64,000 bases of DNA from Aquificota bacterium (GCA_013153635.1 JAADDZ010000006.1:1-64000), one strand, 5' to 3'; numbered from the stretch's first letter, positions 1-8,908 are shown. The notes: generated from the letters alone by a model not told the origin. Program-made: numbers and translations.

Positions 1-230
1 AAAAAGTATACTACTCAAAAGAGATAATAAAATTAAGAGAGGTTCTATCTGGGGTAGTAATTTTAATAGGTTGTAGTTGTCTTTTTCTTCTATCAGGTTT
101 TGAAAAGAACGATTTTCAAATTTTATGTTAAATTCTTTGTCTACTACGGCGATTGCAATATCTACTGCGTCTAATACTTTCAGGGTAATCTCTCTTAATT
201 TTATTATCTCTTTTGAGTAGTATACTTTTT
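1..230. repeat. 41-bp perfect inverted repeat at the window end (1-41 and 190-230)
   Basis: Bases 1-41 are the exact reverse complement of 190-230; identity stops abruptly at 42/189. The right arm lies naturally inside the GAF-encoding part of the sensor gene. The left arm replaces expected coding sequence at the extreme end of the window. Perfect identity plus a terminal position is what a fold-back (chimeric) contig end produces, though a real hairpin cannot be excluded. Confidence 0.9.
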
Positions 231-1137
231 CTAGGAAGATAGATATTGTGTTTGCGTAGATAGATAGATATTTTTTTTCGTCTTCTGAAAGGTTTGTTTT
301 TTTGTAGATTCCTAGAGTTCCTATTTTTTCGTCAGATACTTTGATAGGTAGAAGAAGATATTTGTCCTGCTCATAGATATTGATGTTTTCTTGTAGTATT
401 GGTACAAGGTTTGGGAAGAAACCGTCTTTATACAGTTTTTTGTTTTTGTTTAGATAGAAAAACACTCCTGTATATCCAAGGTTTTTTAAACCTTTGACAA
501 CTCTGGTTGCCATATCTTCTATATCGCTACTAGATAGGCTGTAATTACTAAGTTCGAACAGACTTTTCAGTTTTTTGTTTATTATTCCTATCTCTTCATT
601 TAGTTCTTGTACTTTTTGGTTTATATCTTCGTGTAATTTTTTGTTGAGTTTTGTTCTATATGATTTTTTTTCTCTTTCTAAAGAAGTGATAAACTGGGTT
701 AGATATTTGTTTATCTGATATAAAAATGTGGTTAAGTATGATAAGCTAATTAGCTCTGGGGATAGATAAGCGGTTATGCTATTTGTCAAGAATGAAAGAG
801 TCCACACAGGTTGTTTGTAGTTTAAAAATACTAGTGACATTAAAAAACCTGATGCTAATATCTGGGCATTTTCTAAAAAAAATGTATGGAAAATCACGAA
901 TAGACTAAAAATAATAGAGGCGATAAGTTTATTTTTCTCAAAACCTAACCAAAAAAATATGAGTGATAAAATCAAAAATTTTAAGTCAATTAAGTAATTA
1001 GACGATATAATCATCGTATAAATGAACAGGAATACGATAGACAAAAGGTCGTATATGTATATTGAGTAATTTTTTTTAAAATTTTTTGAAATTATTGTTA
1101 ATAAGACTATCCCATATACTAGAGGGAGAAAATACAT
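1..1137 (-). CDS. Membrane-bound GAF/PAS sensor protein, 3' end missing (runs off left edge)
   Basis: This reading frame opens with ATG at 1137 and stays open to the window edge (379 codons), so the C-terminal output domain is not visible. The first ~140 residues are very hydrophobic, with about five to six predicted membrane segments. A charged coiled-coil linker follows (~150-190), then a GAF-like region (~195-300) and the start of a PAS-like segment containing 'AIAVVDKEFNI'. The layout fits a sensor histidine kinase or diguanylate cyclase, but the output domain cannot be told from here. An in-frame TAA at 1147-1149 blocks any longer N-terminus. The last 13-14 codons (41 to 1) are encoded by an exact inverted copy of 190-230, so the protein sequence there may be artificial. 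Confidence 0.7.
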   Translation of the reverse strand, partial: MYFLPLVYGIVLLTIISKNFKKNYSIYIYDLLSIVFLFIYTMIISSNYLIDLKFLILSLIFFWLGFEKNKLIASIIFSLFVIFHTFFLENAQILASGFLMSLVFLNYKQPVWTLSFLTNSITAYLSPELISLSYLTTFLYQINKYLTQFITSLEREKKSYRTKLNKKLHEDINQKVQELNEEIGIINKKLKSLFELSNYSLSSSDIEDMATRVVKGLKNLGYTGVFFYLNKNKKLYKDGFFPNLVPILQENINIYEQDKYLLLPIKVSDEKIGTLGIYKKTNLSEDEKKYLSIYANTISIFLEKVYYSKEIIKLREITLKVLDAVDIAIAVVDKEFNIKFENRSFQNLIEEKDNYNLLKLLPQIEPLLILLSLLSSILF

Positions 1138-1146
1138 TTCTTGAGT

Positions 1147-1251
1147 TTACCACCCACCTACACAATCTATAAAAATATCTTCGTCTGGTAGGTTTATATC
1201 ATTAAGAATGAAAATTTGCTTTTTTTTATAGGAAAACATAAATCTTCTCAT
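1147..1251 (-). CDS. Candidate 34-residue peptide between the methyltransferase and the sensor gene
   Basis: ATG at 1251 begins three bases after the stop of the upstream methyltransferase, and the TAA (1147-1149) lies nine bases before the sensor ATG. This suggests a tightly packed, possibly translationally coupled mRNA. The peptide has a basic N-terminus (two Arg, three Lys in the first 11), an acidic middle ('LPDEDIFID') and ends in 'CVGGW' with a single Cys. I do not recognise the family and see no clear Shine-Dalgarno site. It could be a real peptide gene or a chance ORF. The reason to list it is its tight fit into the whole gap and its non-random composition. Confidence 0.35.
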   Translation of the reverse strand: MRRFMFSYKKKQIFILNDINLPDEDIFIDCVGGW

Positions 1252-1254
1252 AGG

Positions 1255-1998
1255 TTAGAACTCGTTTAATAGTTTTTCTAACTCTCTTGTGTATAATTTT
1301 TTGTTTTTATCATTATATATGATAAGAGGTTTTTCTACTATTTCACTACCTAATTTTGCATTTTTTATACATTCTAATAAAAAATGTGTTGATTTTTCGT
1401 CTTTTGAAGGGTGTACAAATCTTAATCTCTTTGGTATAAGGTTATTTTGAGTGCAGATATTTAAGGTTTCTACTAGTCTATCAGTTTTATTTATAAGGTA
1501 AAATTTCCCTCTATCTTTTAACAAGTATCTGCCAGCTTCTATAAAATCTCTAATAGATGCTAATTTTTCTGATTTGGCTATCTCTTCTTCTTCTGTGGCA
1601 TACTTTTTACCTATTTTTTGGTGAAAAGGAGGATTGGTAATAGCAAAATCAAAAGAATTAGATGGGTACAAATCTTTTATCTGTTTTATATCTGCATTTT
1701 TTAATTCTACAGATAACCTATTTAGTTCAAAATTCTTTTTGGCTATCTCATATAGACTCTGTTGTACCTCTAGAGCATAGAATTTAAGATTTTTATATCT
1801 TAAGGACAGCAATAACAGAAGTATACCTGAACCAGTCCCAAGGTCTATGAGCTTTCCTTTTTTGTTGATTTTTACAAAATCTGCAAGGAGTACAGAATCT
1901 ATAGAAAATCTATAGCCTCTTTTCTTTTGGTATAGGTTTAGTTTTCCTCTTATAAAAGGAGTAAGTTCTAAATCGTCGTTATCTTGAAACTTTTGCAA
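1255..1998 (-). CDS. trmN6: TrmN6/YfiC-like tRNA1(Val) adenine-37 N6-methyltransferase
   Basis: A 247-residue SAM-dependent methyltransferase of the TrmN6 (YfiC/YabB) family, expected to make m6A37 in tRNA-Val. The N-terminal 'GYRFSIDSVLLADF' block is typical of this family. It is followed by a Rossmann SAM-binding motif 'LIDLGTGSGIL' (~residues 50-60) and the amino-methyltransferase motif 'NPPF' (~122-125). The N-terminus overlaps the end of atpC by 20 bases, which implies cotranscription with the ATP synthase gene. The exact tRNA substrate is inferred from the family; related enzymes modify other adenines in RNA. Confidence 0.75.
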   Translation of the reverse strand: MQKFQDNDDLELTPFIRGKLNLYQKKRGYRFSIDSVLLADFVKINKKGKLIDLGTGSGILLLLLSLRYKNLKFYALEVQQSLYEIAKKNFELNRLSVELKNADIKQIKDLYPSNSFDFAITNPPFHQKIGKKYATEEEEIAKSEKLASIRDFIEAGRYLLKDRGKFYLINKTDRLVETLNICTQNNLIPKRLRFVHPSKDEKSTHFLLECIKNAKLGSEIVEKPLIIYNDKNKKLYTRELEKLLNEF

Positions 1999-2386
1999 GA
2001 TTTAACAATGTTTCGGCTCTAAATTTTTGTTTTTCATATCTTTTTTGCTCTTCTTCTGATAGACCTTCTTTGCTTAAATTCTCTTCTGCTTCTTCTAGTA
2101 ACTGTTTTTCTTTTTTAATGTCTATTTCATCTAATTTATAAGCTTCTTCTACAAGGGCTATAACTTTGTCTCCTGTTATGTCTATCGTTCCATAGGTTAC
2201 AGCGTATTCTTCTACTTCTCCCCCTTCTTTCTCTATTCTTAGTTTGCCCGGAAGTATGTTCGTAAGAAGGAGCATATGATTCTCAAGTATCCCTATCTCA
2301 CCATCAGCAGTGTTTATAACCGTTTGGAATATGTTCTCTCCACTAAACACGACTCCTGTGGGAGTTACTACCTCTAATCTGTACAT
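1979..2386 (-). CDS. atpC: F1Fo ATP synthase epsilon subunit
   Basis: A 135-residue epsilon subunit of the F1 rotor stalk. The N-terminal beta-sandwich (~1-85) carries the family pattern 'TADGEIGILENHMLLLT', and the C-terminal ~50 residues form the charged two-helix arm that regulates ATP hydrolysis. I chose ATG 2386 (MYRLEV) rather than the in-frame ATG at 2398, because the latter overlaps a GGAGGT Shine-Dalgarno site that sits five bases before 2386. No other atp subunit lies in the window, so the gene is split from the main atp cluster or follows its own promoter. It overlaps the downstream methyltransferase gene. Confidence 0.95.
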   Translation of the reverse strand: MYRLEVVTPTGVVFSGENIFQTVINTADGEIGILENHMLLLTNILPGKLRIEKEGGEVEEYAVTYGTIDITGDKVIALVEEAYKLDEIDIKKEKQLLEEAEENLSKEGLSEEEQKRYEKQKFRAETLLNLAKVSR

Positions 2387-2534
2387 AAATACCTCCATTG
2401 ATATGAAGATTTTTTTAAATTATATCAGCAAATCTTTTTAAATAATAGATTTTTATTTGGCTTGCTTTTTTTATTGATTTCAAGCAATGTATATATAAAT
2501 TTTTGAAACTATCAAATTTTATAAAGGGTTTATA

Positions 2535-3860
2535 ATGAAAAAAGTAGCAGTAATAGGAGCAGGTCTTGCAGGTACAGAAGCCGCATATAGACTAGCAAAG
2601 GAAGGTATAAATGTAGACCTGTATGAGATGAGACCCCAAAAAAGCACCCCAGCCCATAGAACTGATAAATTTGCAGAGATTGTATGTAGTAACTCCTTTG
2701 GTAGTTTTGAAGTGGGTACTGGTTCTGGTCTTTTAAAACAAGAAATGAGGCTTTTAGATTCGCTAATTATAAAAGTAGCAGACCAATTTAAAGTACCTGC
2801 TGGTTCTGCTTTGGCAGTGGACAGAGAAAAATTTTCTACCTATATAACCTCTATTTTAGAAAACCATAAAAACATAAATGTTATTAGAGAAGAAGTTAAG
2901 ACCTTACCTAACCACTATGACTACATCATAATAGCTACAGGTCCTTTAACTTCTGAAAATCTATCAAAAGAAATTCAAAATCTCACTGGTAGCGAACATC
3001 TGTATTTTTATGATGCAATCGCTCCTACCGTTGATGCAGAGACAGTTGACTTTTCAAAAGGATTTTGGGGCGATAGATACGGCAAAGGGACAGGTGACTA
3101 CTTTAACTGTGTCTTAACAGAGGAAGAGTATGAGACATTTTATCAAGCCCTAATTACAGGAGAACAGGTACCTCTAAAAGATTTTGAAAAAGCTGTATAT
3201 TTTGAAGGCTGTCTTCCTATCGAAGAGATAGCACGGAGAGGTAAAGAAACTCTACTCTATGGACCAATGAAGCCGGTAGGTCTTGTAGACCCAAAAACAG
3301 GAAAAAGACCATTTGCAGTAGTACAGCTTAGAAAAGAAAACAAAGAGGGAACATTACTATCATTGGTTGGATTTCAAACAAAATTAAAATATCCACAGCA
3401 AAAAAGAATATTTCGATTAATACCAGCGTTAAAAGATGCCAACTTTGTTAGATTAGGCTCGATTCATAGAAATACATTTATCCAATCTCAAAAAGTTCTC
3501 TTACCAACGCTACAGATGAAAAATAAACCTCATATTCTATTTGCAGGTCAGATTACAGGAGTAGAAGGTTATGTTGCTTCATCTGCTACAGGTATTTTAG
3601 CAGGATTAAATGTAGCTAGAATGGTAAAAGGTCTAGAGCCAGTAGTCCCTCCAAAAACAACTATGCTGGGAGGTCTTATAAATTATATAACTACACCAAA
3701 AGAAGAACTCCAACCGATGAATCCAAACTTTGCACTTCTTCCTGAATTAGATGTAAAAATAAGGAATAAAAGAAAAAGAAAAGAAGAAAAAGCAAAAAGA
3801 GCTATCACACACATGAAAAAATGGCTAGAGCAAACAACACCAGTACATATTGGAGGTTAA
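2535..3860 (+). CDS. trmFO: Folate/FAD-dependent tRNA (uracil-54-C5) methyltransferase TrmFO
   Basis: A 441-residue flavoprotein that makes m5U54 (ribothymidine) in the T-loop of tRNA, using methylene-tetrahydrofolate and FADH2. The N-terminal dinucleotide-binding motif '[16 protein letters not shown]' and the family signature 'VCSNSFGS' (~residues 51-58) are present. Near the C-terminus is '[18 protein letters not shown]', diagnostic for TrmFO. Length matches the bacterial family. It is transcribed divergently from atpC, and the TrkA-like gene begins one base after its stop, so the two are probably cotranscribed. Confidence 0.95.
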   Translation: MKKVAVIGAGLAGTEAAYRLAKEGINVDLYEMRPQKSTPAHRTDKFAEIVCSNSFGSFEVGTGSGLLKQEMRLLDSLIIKVADQFKVPAGSALAVDREKFSTYITSILENHKNINVIREEVKTLPNHYDYIIIATGPLTSENLSKEIQNLTGSEHLYFYDAIAPTVDAETVDFSKGFWGDRYGKGTGDYFNCVLTEEEYETFYQALITGEQVPLKDFEKAVYFEGCLPIEEIARRGKETLLYGPMKPVGLVDPKTGKRPFAVVQLRKENKEGTLLSLVGFQTKLKYPQQKRIFRLIPALKDANFVRLGSIHRNTFIQSQKVLLPTLQMKNKPHILFAGQITGVEGYVASSATGILAGLNVARMVKGLEPVVPPKTTMLGGLINYITTPKEELQPMNPNFALLPELDVKIRNKRKRKEEKAKRAITHMKKWLEQTTPVHIGG

Positions 3861-3861
3861 T

Positions 3862-5283
3862 TTGGATAAAAAAACGATACTCCTTGTAGGGATTGGATTT
3901 TATGGAAGTCGTCTGTTAGAGCATATAAAAGATAAGTGGAATGTTATCGTAATAGAAATAGATAAAGAAAAAATAGAAGCGATAAAAGAAGAATACCCCC
4001 AGATAACCTTTATAGAAGGTGATGCAAGTAGCATACTAACATGGAAAAAACTCAATCCAGAGCATATAGATTATATAATCTCCACAGTCAAAGATGCAGA
4101 TGTAAGTTTAGAAGTTTGTAGGATAGCACGAGAAGTATTTGACCTCTCATCTCAAATAATAGTGCTTTTGTACGAAGTAGAAAAAGCAGAAAGTTTTCAA
4201 AAATACAATGTAAAGATAATCAAGCCAGTAGAAATCGTTATAAATATCATCTTAAATACCCTAGAGAAAAACTATTCAAAAGCAATAAATATAGGATTAG
4301 GAAAAGGAGAGATAGTAGAAGTCCAGATATTAGCAAAATCTCATCTAGTAGATAGACTTTTAAAATACATTCGACCAACCAAATGGAGAATCGCCGCAAT
4401 ATACAGAAACGGTCAACTAATCATACCTTCGGGGAATGAAAGGATAAAAGTAGGAGATACAGTAGTCCTAATAGGAGAACCAAAAGTATTAGAAAACTTA
4501 GTTAACATACTACTAAAAGGTATACCTCAATTCCCCCTCCAATATGGAAGCGATGCTGTTTTACCTATGAATAGAAAATTTTACAAATTAATAGATGAAG
4601 CCGCCTTTTTTCTTTTAAAGATAAAAGTAAAACAGACAATAATAGTACCTTTTGCCCATTCACTAGATACAAACTTAAGAGAGGAGATAAACCAAAAAAT
4701 CAGTAATGCAAAAATCATAAACAAAAAAATCTATTCAATACCTTCTATAATGAAGATAGATAATAATGCAGGTATATACATACTCCCTTATAAAGAACTA
4801 TCCTTGTATCAAAAATTTAAAGTAAAAAAATTCTTTAAAGAAAGCAAAAAACCATACCTTTTACTAAAAAACAGCATACCTTATCAAAAGATAATAGTTT
4901 CTCTAAACACAGTAGAACCAGCTTTAGCTTTAGAAATAGGTATAGAGCTATCAAGAATATTCAACCTTCCTTTTGAAGCTATATATGGAACACTACCAAA
5001 AGAGATAAGAAATGAAGAAGACGAGCAGAACATACAAGAAAGACAAAATATAATTTCTGATTTTGAAAGTATCTACAAAAAAAAGATAACGTTCAATATA
5101 TTAGAAGGAAATCCAGTAAAAGAAAGTATCAAATATCTAAAAAAAGAAAAAAATTCTATTCTTATCGTAGCTCACTGTAGAAAGGAAGAAATATCGTTCT
5201 TATCTCCAAATGTCACTTATCTACTAGCAAAAAAATCTCCTGTTTCCACATTAGTAGTTCCTGTAGAGGGTACCTATGGGTAA
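3862..5283 (+). CDS. TrkA-N/TrkA-C regulator fused to a universal-stress-protein-like domain
   Basis: About 473 residues. A Rossmann RCK/TrkA-N domain with 'VGIGFYGSRL' occupies ~1-130 and a TrkA-C-like domain ~145-215. A C-terminal universal stress protein-like region ends in 'NVTYLLAKKSPVSTLVVP' (~330-470). Such proteins are cytoplasmic ligand-sensing regulators of potassium or proton-coupled transporters. The stop overlaps the start of the CPA2 antiporter gene by eight bases, so the antiporter is the likely partner. I chose TTG 3862 because GGAGG at 3852-3856 is correctly spaced for it; the in-frame TTG at 3850 overlaps that site. Confidence 0.8.
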   Translation: MDKKTILLVGIGFYGSRLLEHIKDKWNVIVIEIDKEKIEAIKEEYPQITFIEGDASSILTWKKLNPEHIDYIISTVKDADVSLEVCRIAREVFDLSSQIIVLLYEVEKAESFQKYNVKIIKPVEIVINIILNTLEKNYSKAINIGLGKGEIVEVQILAKSHLVDRLLKYIRPTKWRIAAIYRNGQLIIPSGNERIKVGDTVVLIGEPKVLENLVNILLKGIPQFPLQYGSDAVLPMNRKFYKLIDEAAFFLLKIKVKQTIIVPFAHSLDTNLREEINQKISNAKIINKKIYSIPSIMKIDNNAGIYILPYKELSLYQKFKVKKFFKESKKPYLLLKNSIPYQKIIVSLNTVEPALALEIGIELSRIFNLPFEAIYGTLPKEIRNEEDEQNIQERQNIISDFESIYKKKITFNILEGNPVKESIKYLKKEKNSILIVAHCRKEEISFLSPNVTYLLAKKSPVSTLVVPVEGTYG

Positions 5284-6442
5284 AGAAGAAGCTATTCTTC
5301 TGCTTATAATGTCTGCAGGAGCTTTCATAATACCGCTTATTAGCAAAAAACTACTGCTCCCGTCAGCTGTTGGAGAAATCCTATTTGGAATGGTTCTTGG
5401 TATATTTTTTAAAGGGTTTATAGAAGAGGTACACATACTAAAATTTTTAGGAGAGTTTGGTTTTATCATACTTATGTACTTAGCAGGATTAGAAGTAGAT
5501 GTAGAAAATATAAAAAGGACGACCAAGTTACACCTTACAGGCTATGTTCTAATCTATATAATAATGGCAGTTACCTCTTCTTTGATAGTTTACTATTTTA
5601 ATCTCCCTCTTATATATATATTAGTATTTATAACCACAGCGATAGGACTACTCTACCCAGTATTAAAAGACACAGGAATCCTCCACACAAATTTTGGACA
5701 GAGGCTTTTAATAATAGGTAGTGTTGGCGAAGTTATAAGTTTGATAGCAATAACAATCTTTGCAGTGTATTTCCAGTCAGGAATCTCTCTTCAATCCTTA
5801 TCCCATTTATTAGGGATATACATATTTTTTGCCGCCGCATACGTTATGCTTAGACTATTTCAGCTCTATCTATGGTGGTATCCAGAATTTTCAAAACTGT
5901 TTGTTCAGATAGGAGATACAGCTGAATCTGGTATAAGAGCAAACTTTGTTAACATGTTCGTATTTGTGTCCCTTGCAAGTATTCTAGGACTAGAAGCTAT
6001 TATCGGAGCATTTTTTGGAGGACTACTGTTTGCACTTGTATTTAAAGAAAGAGAACAGATAAAAGAAAGAATAGCATCGTTTGGGTACGGTTTTTTGATA
6101 CCTATCTTTTTTATAGAAGTAGGACTAAGATTTAACATAAAAGAGTTACTCCATATAGACGTTTTGATAAAAGCTATCGTACTTACATTGAGTATACTAC
6201 TTATCAAATTTTTAGGAAGTTTAGTCCTTATCTTCCTTAGAACCCCTCTGTGGCAGGTTATTTTGACCCCTATAGCTCTATCTATGCCATTAACACTATT
6301 AGTTGCAGTAGCAACAATATTTATGGAATTAAAAGTTCTCGATAATCACCAAGGAGCAATAATAATACTTGCCGCTATCATTAGCGCTATTATATATCCA
6401 TGGATTTTCAAAATTATGGTAAAAAATGTAAAATTAAACTAA
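5276..6442 (+). CDS. CPA2-family monovalent cation:proton antiporter (KefB/NapA-like membrane domain)
   Basis: A 388-residue integral membrane protein with about 11-13 hydrophobic segments and the CPA2 pattern 'LPSAVGEILFGMVLG' in the first helices, plus 'LYLAGLEVD'-type motifs (~65-75). It lacks the C-terminal RCK domain that KefB/KefC carry. That domain is supplied instead by the upstream gene, whose end overlaps this start by eight bases. The likely role is K+ or Na+ exchange for H+ across the inner membrane, gated by the TrkA/USP partner. Ion specificity cannot be read from the sequence. Confidence 0.85.
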   Translation: MGKEEAILLLIMSAGAFIIPLISKKLLLPSAVGEILFGMVLGIFFKGFIEEVHILKFLGEFGFIILMYLAGLEVDVENIKRTTKLHLTGYVLIYIIMAVTSSLIVYYFNLPLIYILVFITTAIGLLYPVLKDTGILHTNFGQRLLIIGSVGEVISLIAITIFAVYFQSGISLQSLSHLLGIYIFFAAAYVMLRLFQLYLWWYPEFSKLFVQIGDTAESGIRANFVNMFVFVSLASILGLEAIIGAFFGGLLFALVFKEREQIKERIASFGYGFLIPIFFIEVGLRFNIKELLHIDVLIKAIVLTLSILLIKFLGSLVLIFLRTPLWQVILTPIALSMPLTLLVAVATIFMELKVLDNHQGAIIILAAIISAIIYPWIFKIMVKNVKLN

Positions 6443-6476
6443 TTTGTAAACTAAAATAAAAGAAAGGAATAAGATA

Positions 6477-7094
6477 ATGTATAACCTTACAATAGATGAA
6501 GTTTCCTTTTGTATCATAGACCTAGAGACAACATCTCTATCCCCAGAAACAGGAGAAATAATAGAGATAGCCGCAATAAAATACGAAGGTTCTATAATAA
6601 CTGAAAAATTTAATACTCTTATAAAACCTAGTACTCACTACATTCCTGAAAATATAACAAAACTAACTGGAATAACTACAGCAATGATAATAGACCAACC
6701 TAAAATAGAGGAGATATTTGACCAATTTATAGATTTTGTAAACGATACAGTTTTAGTAGCTCACAACGCAAAATTTGATTTGGCGTTCTTAAATCATGTA
6801 AGCAACCAACTGTACGGAAAAAACATAAAACTCCCAGTAGTATGCACATGCAATCTAGCAAGGAGACTATTCCCAGAAACCAAAAGCAAATCTCTATCTA
6901 ACCTAGCCTATCATTTTAATATACCATTCAAACAAAGACATAGAGCTATGTCAGACGCATTAGTTACCCTAGAAATATTCAAGAAGATGTTAGAACTGTT
7001 CCAAGATTTTAATGTTACAAAAATGGCAGATATAATAAAACTATCTCAAAACAAACCTATAAAACACCAATACAAGAGGAGAAGATATGTATAA
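6477..7094 (+). CDS. DnaQ-like DEDDh 3'-5' exonuclease
   Basis: A 205-residue RNase T/DnaQ-fold exonuclease. The ExoI motif 'IIDLETTSLSP' (DxE), ExoII 'VAHNAKFDLAFL' and ExoIII 'HRAMSDALVT' (the DEDDh His and Asp) are all intact, so two-metal catalysis is expected. It resembles the PolIII epsilon proofreading subunit and stand-alone relatives. It lacks an obvious polymerase-binding tail, so it may be a separate repair exonuclease rather than the replicative epsilon. It overlaps proC by eight bases and follows the antiporter by 34. Confidence 0.85.
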   Translation: MYNLTIDEVSFCIIDLETTSLSPETGEIIEIAAIKYEGSIITEKFNTLIKPSTHYIPENITKLTGITTAMIIDQPKIEEIFDQFIDFVNDTVLVAHNAKFDLAFLNHVSNQLYGKNIKLPVVCTCNLARRLFPETKSKSLSNLAYHFNIPFKQRHRAMSDALVTLEIFKKMLELFQDFNVTKMADIIKLSQNKPIKHQYKRRRYV

Positions 7095-7884
7095 AATAGG
7101 GATAATAGGTGTCGGAAATATGGGAGAAGCCATCTTAAGAGCTATAATAGATAAAACCTCTATAAAAAAAAGCCAGATAGTAGCCTTTGATATAGATAAA
7201 CAAAAATTAAAAACCATAGAAAAAAACTACCAGATAAAAACAACAAATACACCAAAAACAGTAACCAAAGCAAAATACATATTCGTAGTAGTAAAACCCA
7301 AAGATTACAAAACAACTCTAGATACACTAAAAAAATACCTATCAAAAGAAAATGTACTTATTTCTGTTATAGCAGGGATAAAAATAGAAAATATTAAAAA
7401 AATAATAAAAAAAGAGATTCCTATAGTGAGAATAATGCCAAACACACCTATGCTAATCGGAGAAGGAACAATAGGAGTAACCTTTGACAAAAATGTAAAA
7501 TCCCAGCAGAGAAAATATCTATCTGAACTTTTTTCAAAACTCGGAGAAACGATTTTTGTAGATGAAGAGATTATTGATACAGTTACAGGACTATCTGGAA
7601 GTGGACCTGCCTATGTGTTTACGTTTATAGATGCTATGGCACAAGGCGGCGTAAAAATGGGTTTATCATATGAGGACGCTCTAAAACTAGCAGTTCAAAC
7701 AGTAATAGGCTCTGCAAAGATGATAAAAGAGCTAAATCAGCACCCATCTGTACTTAGAGACAAAGTAACATCTCCAGCTGGAACAACCATATACGGACTA
7801 CATGAATTAGAAAAAAAAGGTCTAAAAGATGCAGTAATATCAGCAATCGAAACAGCTACTTTAAGAAGTAAAAATCTATCATAG
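7087..7884 (+). CDS. proC: Pyrroline-5-carboxylate reductase
   Basis: A 265-residue NAD(P)H-dependent enzyme for the last step of proline synthesis. The N-terminal Rossmann motif 'IGIIGVGNMGEAIL', the central 'VRIMPNTPMLIGEG' and the C-terminal signature 'VTSPAGTTIYGLHELE' identify ProC with high confidence. The start overlaps the exonuclease gene by eight bases, so it belongs to the same transcript. About 160 AT-rich bases without a clear gene separate it from the next ORF. Confidence 0.95.
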   Translation: MYKIGIIGVGNMGEAILRAIIDKTSIKKSQIVAFDIDKQKLKTIEKNYQIKTTNTPKTVTKAKYIFVVVKPKDYKTTLDTLKKYLSKENVLISVIAGIKIENIKKIIKKEIPIVRIMPNTPMLIGEGTIGVTFDKNVKSQQRKYLSELFSKLGETIFVDEEIIDTVTGLSGSGPAYVFTFIDAMAQGGVKMGLSYEDALKLAVQTVIGSAKMIKELNQHPSVLRDKVTSPAGTTIYGLHELEKKGLKDAVISAIETATLRSKNLS

Positions 7885-8044
7885 ATACTGGTTCTGCCTT
7901 CCTTTTCAGAACTTTATACAAGCTTTATAAAATTTTATAGATTTGATTTTATCAAGTCTTTGCATAATTTATGATTAACTTCATATGAGGAAAATTTTAG
8001 ATTTATAAATTTTTAATGTTATTTTGGGTATGGAGGTATTTAAG

Positions 8045-8641
8045 ATGATAGAAGTAAAAGTGAAAAATATTGGATTAGATTCTGTTACAGGTAGTCCTGT
8101 TTTATTACTAGCAGACAAAAATAATGAGAATGATATTTATCCTATATGGATAGGAGTCGCAGAGGCAGAAGGGATTTTACTACAGCAGACAGGTATAAAA
8201 ACCCCTCGTCCTTTGACTTATGAACTTATGAAAAATATTATTCAAACCCTTGGTGGGAAAGTAAAAGAGGTTCAAATTGTAGATAAAAAGAACAATACAT
8301 ATATCGCCCAGATATTGATAGAGAGAAATGGTCTAGAAATAGTAATAGATGCTAGACCTAGTGATGCAGTAAATATAGCAATTCGTACAGATGCTCCAAT
8401 TATGCTTGATGAAAACATAGTATCAAAAGTAAATATTCAAGAGATAAAAGAAAAGATTAAAGAAAATATCGATAATACAGAAGATAAAGATGATATAACT
8501 ACTGTTGAAGAATTAGATAAATTCGCATCAGAAGAACCTGTTTTAGAAGATGAGGAAGTAAAAAGATTTAAAGAGCTGTTAGACCATATCAAACCAGAGG
8601 ATTTTGCAATAAAACCAGAAGAGAACAAAGAAGAAAAATAA
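8045..8641 (+). CDS. DUF151 bifunctional nuclease-family protein, copy 1
   Basis: About 198 residues. The DUF151 core (~1-135) shows 'IYPIWIGVAEAEGILLQ', 'TPRPLTYELM' and 'DARPSDAVNIAIRTDAPI', which are family hallmarks. The last ~60 residues are acidic and probably a UvrB/UvrC-motif-like tail ('EVKRFKELLDHIKPEDF'). Plant members have been reported as DNase/RNase, but the bacterial role is not settled. ATG 8045 was chosen because GGAGGT lies seven bases upstream; the upstream in-frame TTG and ATG lack such a site. A second copy lies at 53866-54348. Confidence 0.85.
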   Translation: MIEVKVKNIGLDSVTGSPVLLLADKNNENDIYPIWIGVAEAEGILLQQTGIKTPRPLTYELMKNIIQTLGGKVKEVQIVDKKNNTYIAQILIERNGLEIVIDARPSDAVNIAIRTDAPIMLDENIVSKVNIQEIKEKIKENIDNTEDKDDITTVEELDKFASEEPVLEDEEVKRFKELLDHIKPEDFAIKPEENKEEK

Positions 8642-8743
8642 TATATTTTTTTTGTAGCACCTTTATCTAGTATTTGGCTTTATCCAATTTTCACATTAAT
8701 ATATTTAGATGGAAAACTTGTATTTTATTTGGGGTTAAAGATT

Positions 8744-8884
8744 ATGGGACTTTACGATAGGGACTATATGAAAGACAGAAATACAAAAAAGAGTTTATCT
8801 TATACTTCTTCTAACAATACAAAACTTATCATTGTGGCTGTAATTTCTTTTGTTTTAGGGTTTATTGCTGGTAAAATTATATAA
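8744..8884 (+). CDS. 46-residue single-span membrane protein with N-terminal YDRDYM motif
   Basis: A short ORF with N-terminus 'MGLYDRDYMKDR', a polar linker of about 15 residues and one C-terminal membrane helix of ~18 residues ending 'GFIAGKII'. A GGGG-rich stretch lies a few bases upstream as a possible ribosome site. The 'YDRDY' N-terminal tag recurs, as I recall, in small membrane proteins and at the N-terminus of some rhomboid-type proteins; that is memory, not a search result. It sits between the DUF151 and aldolase-family genes on the same strand, 24 bases before the latter. Function unknown. Confidence 0.65.
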   Translation: MGLYDRDYMKDRNTKKSLSYTSSNNTKLIIVAVISFVLGFIAGKII

Positions 8885-8908
8885 TCAATCGCTTTGCTGG
8901 AGGAATAA

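Noticed and set aside
3850-3861. TTG at 3850 as start of the TrkA/USP gene
   Set aside because: It lies on the Shine-Dalgarno site itself; TTG 3862 has correct spacing from GGAGG.
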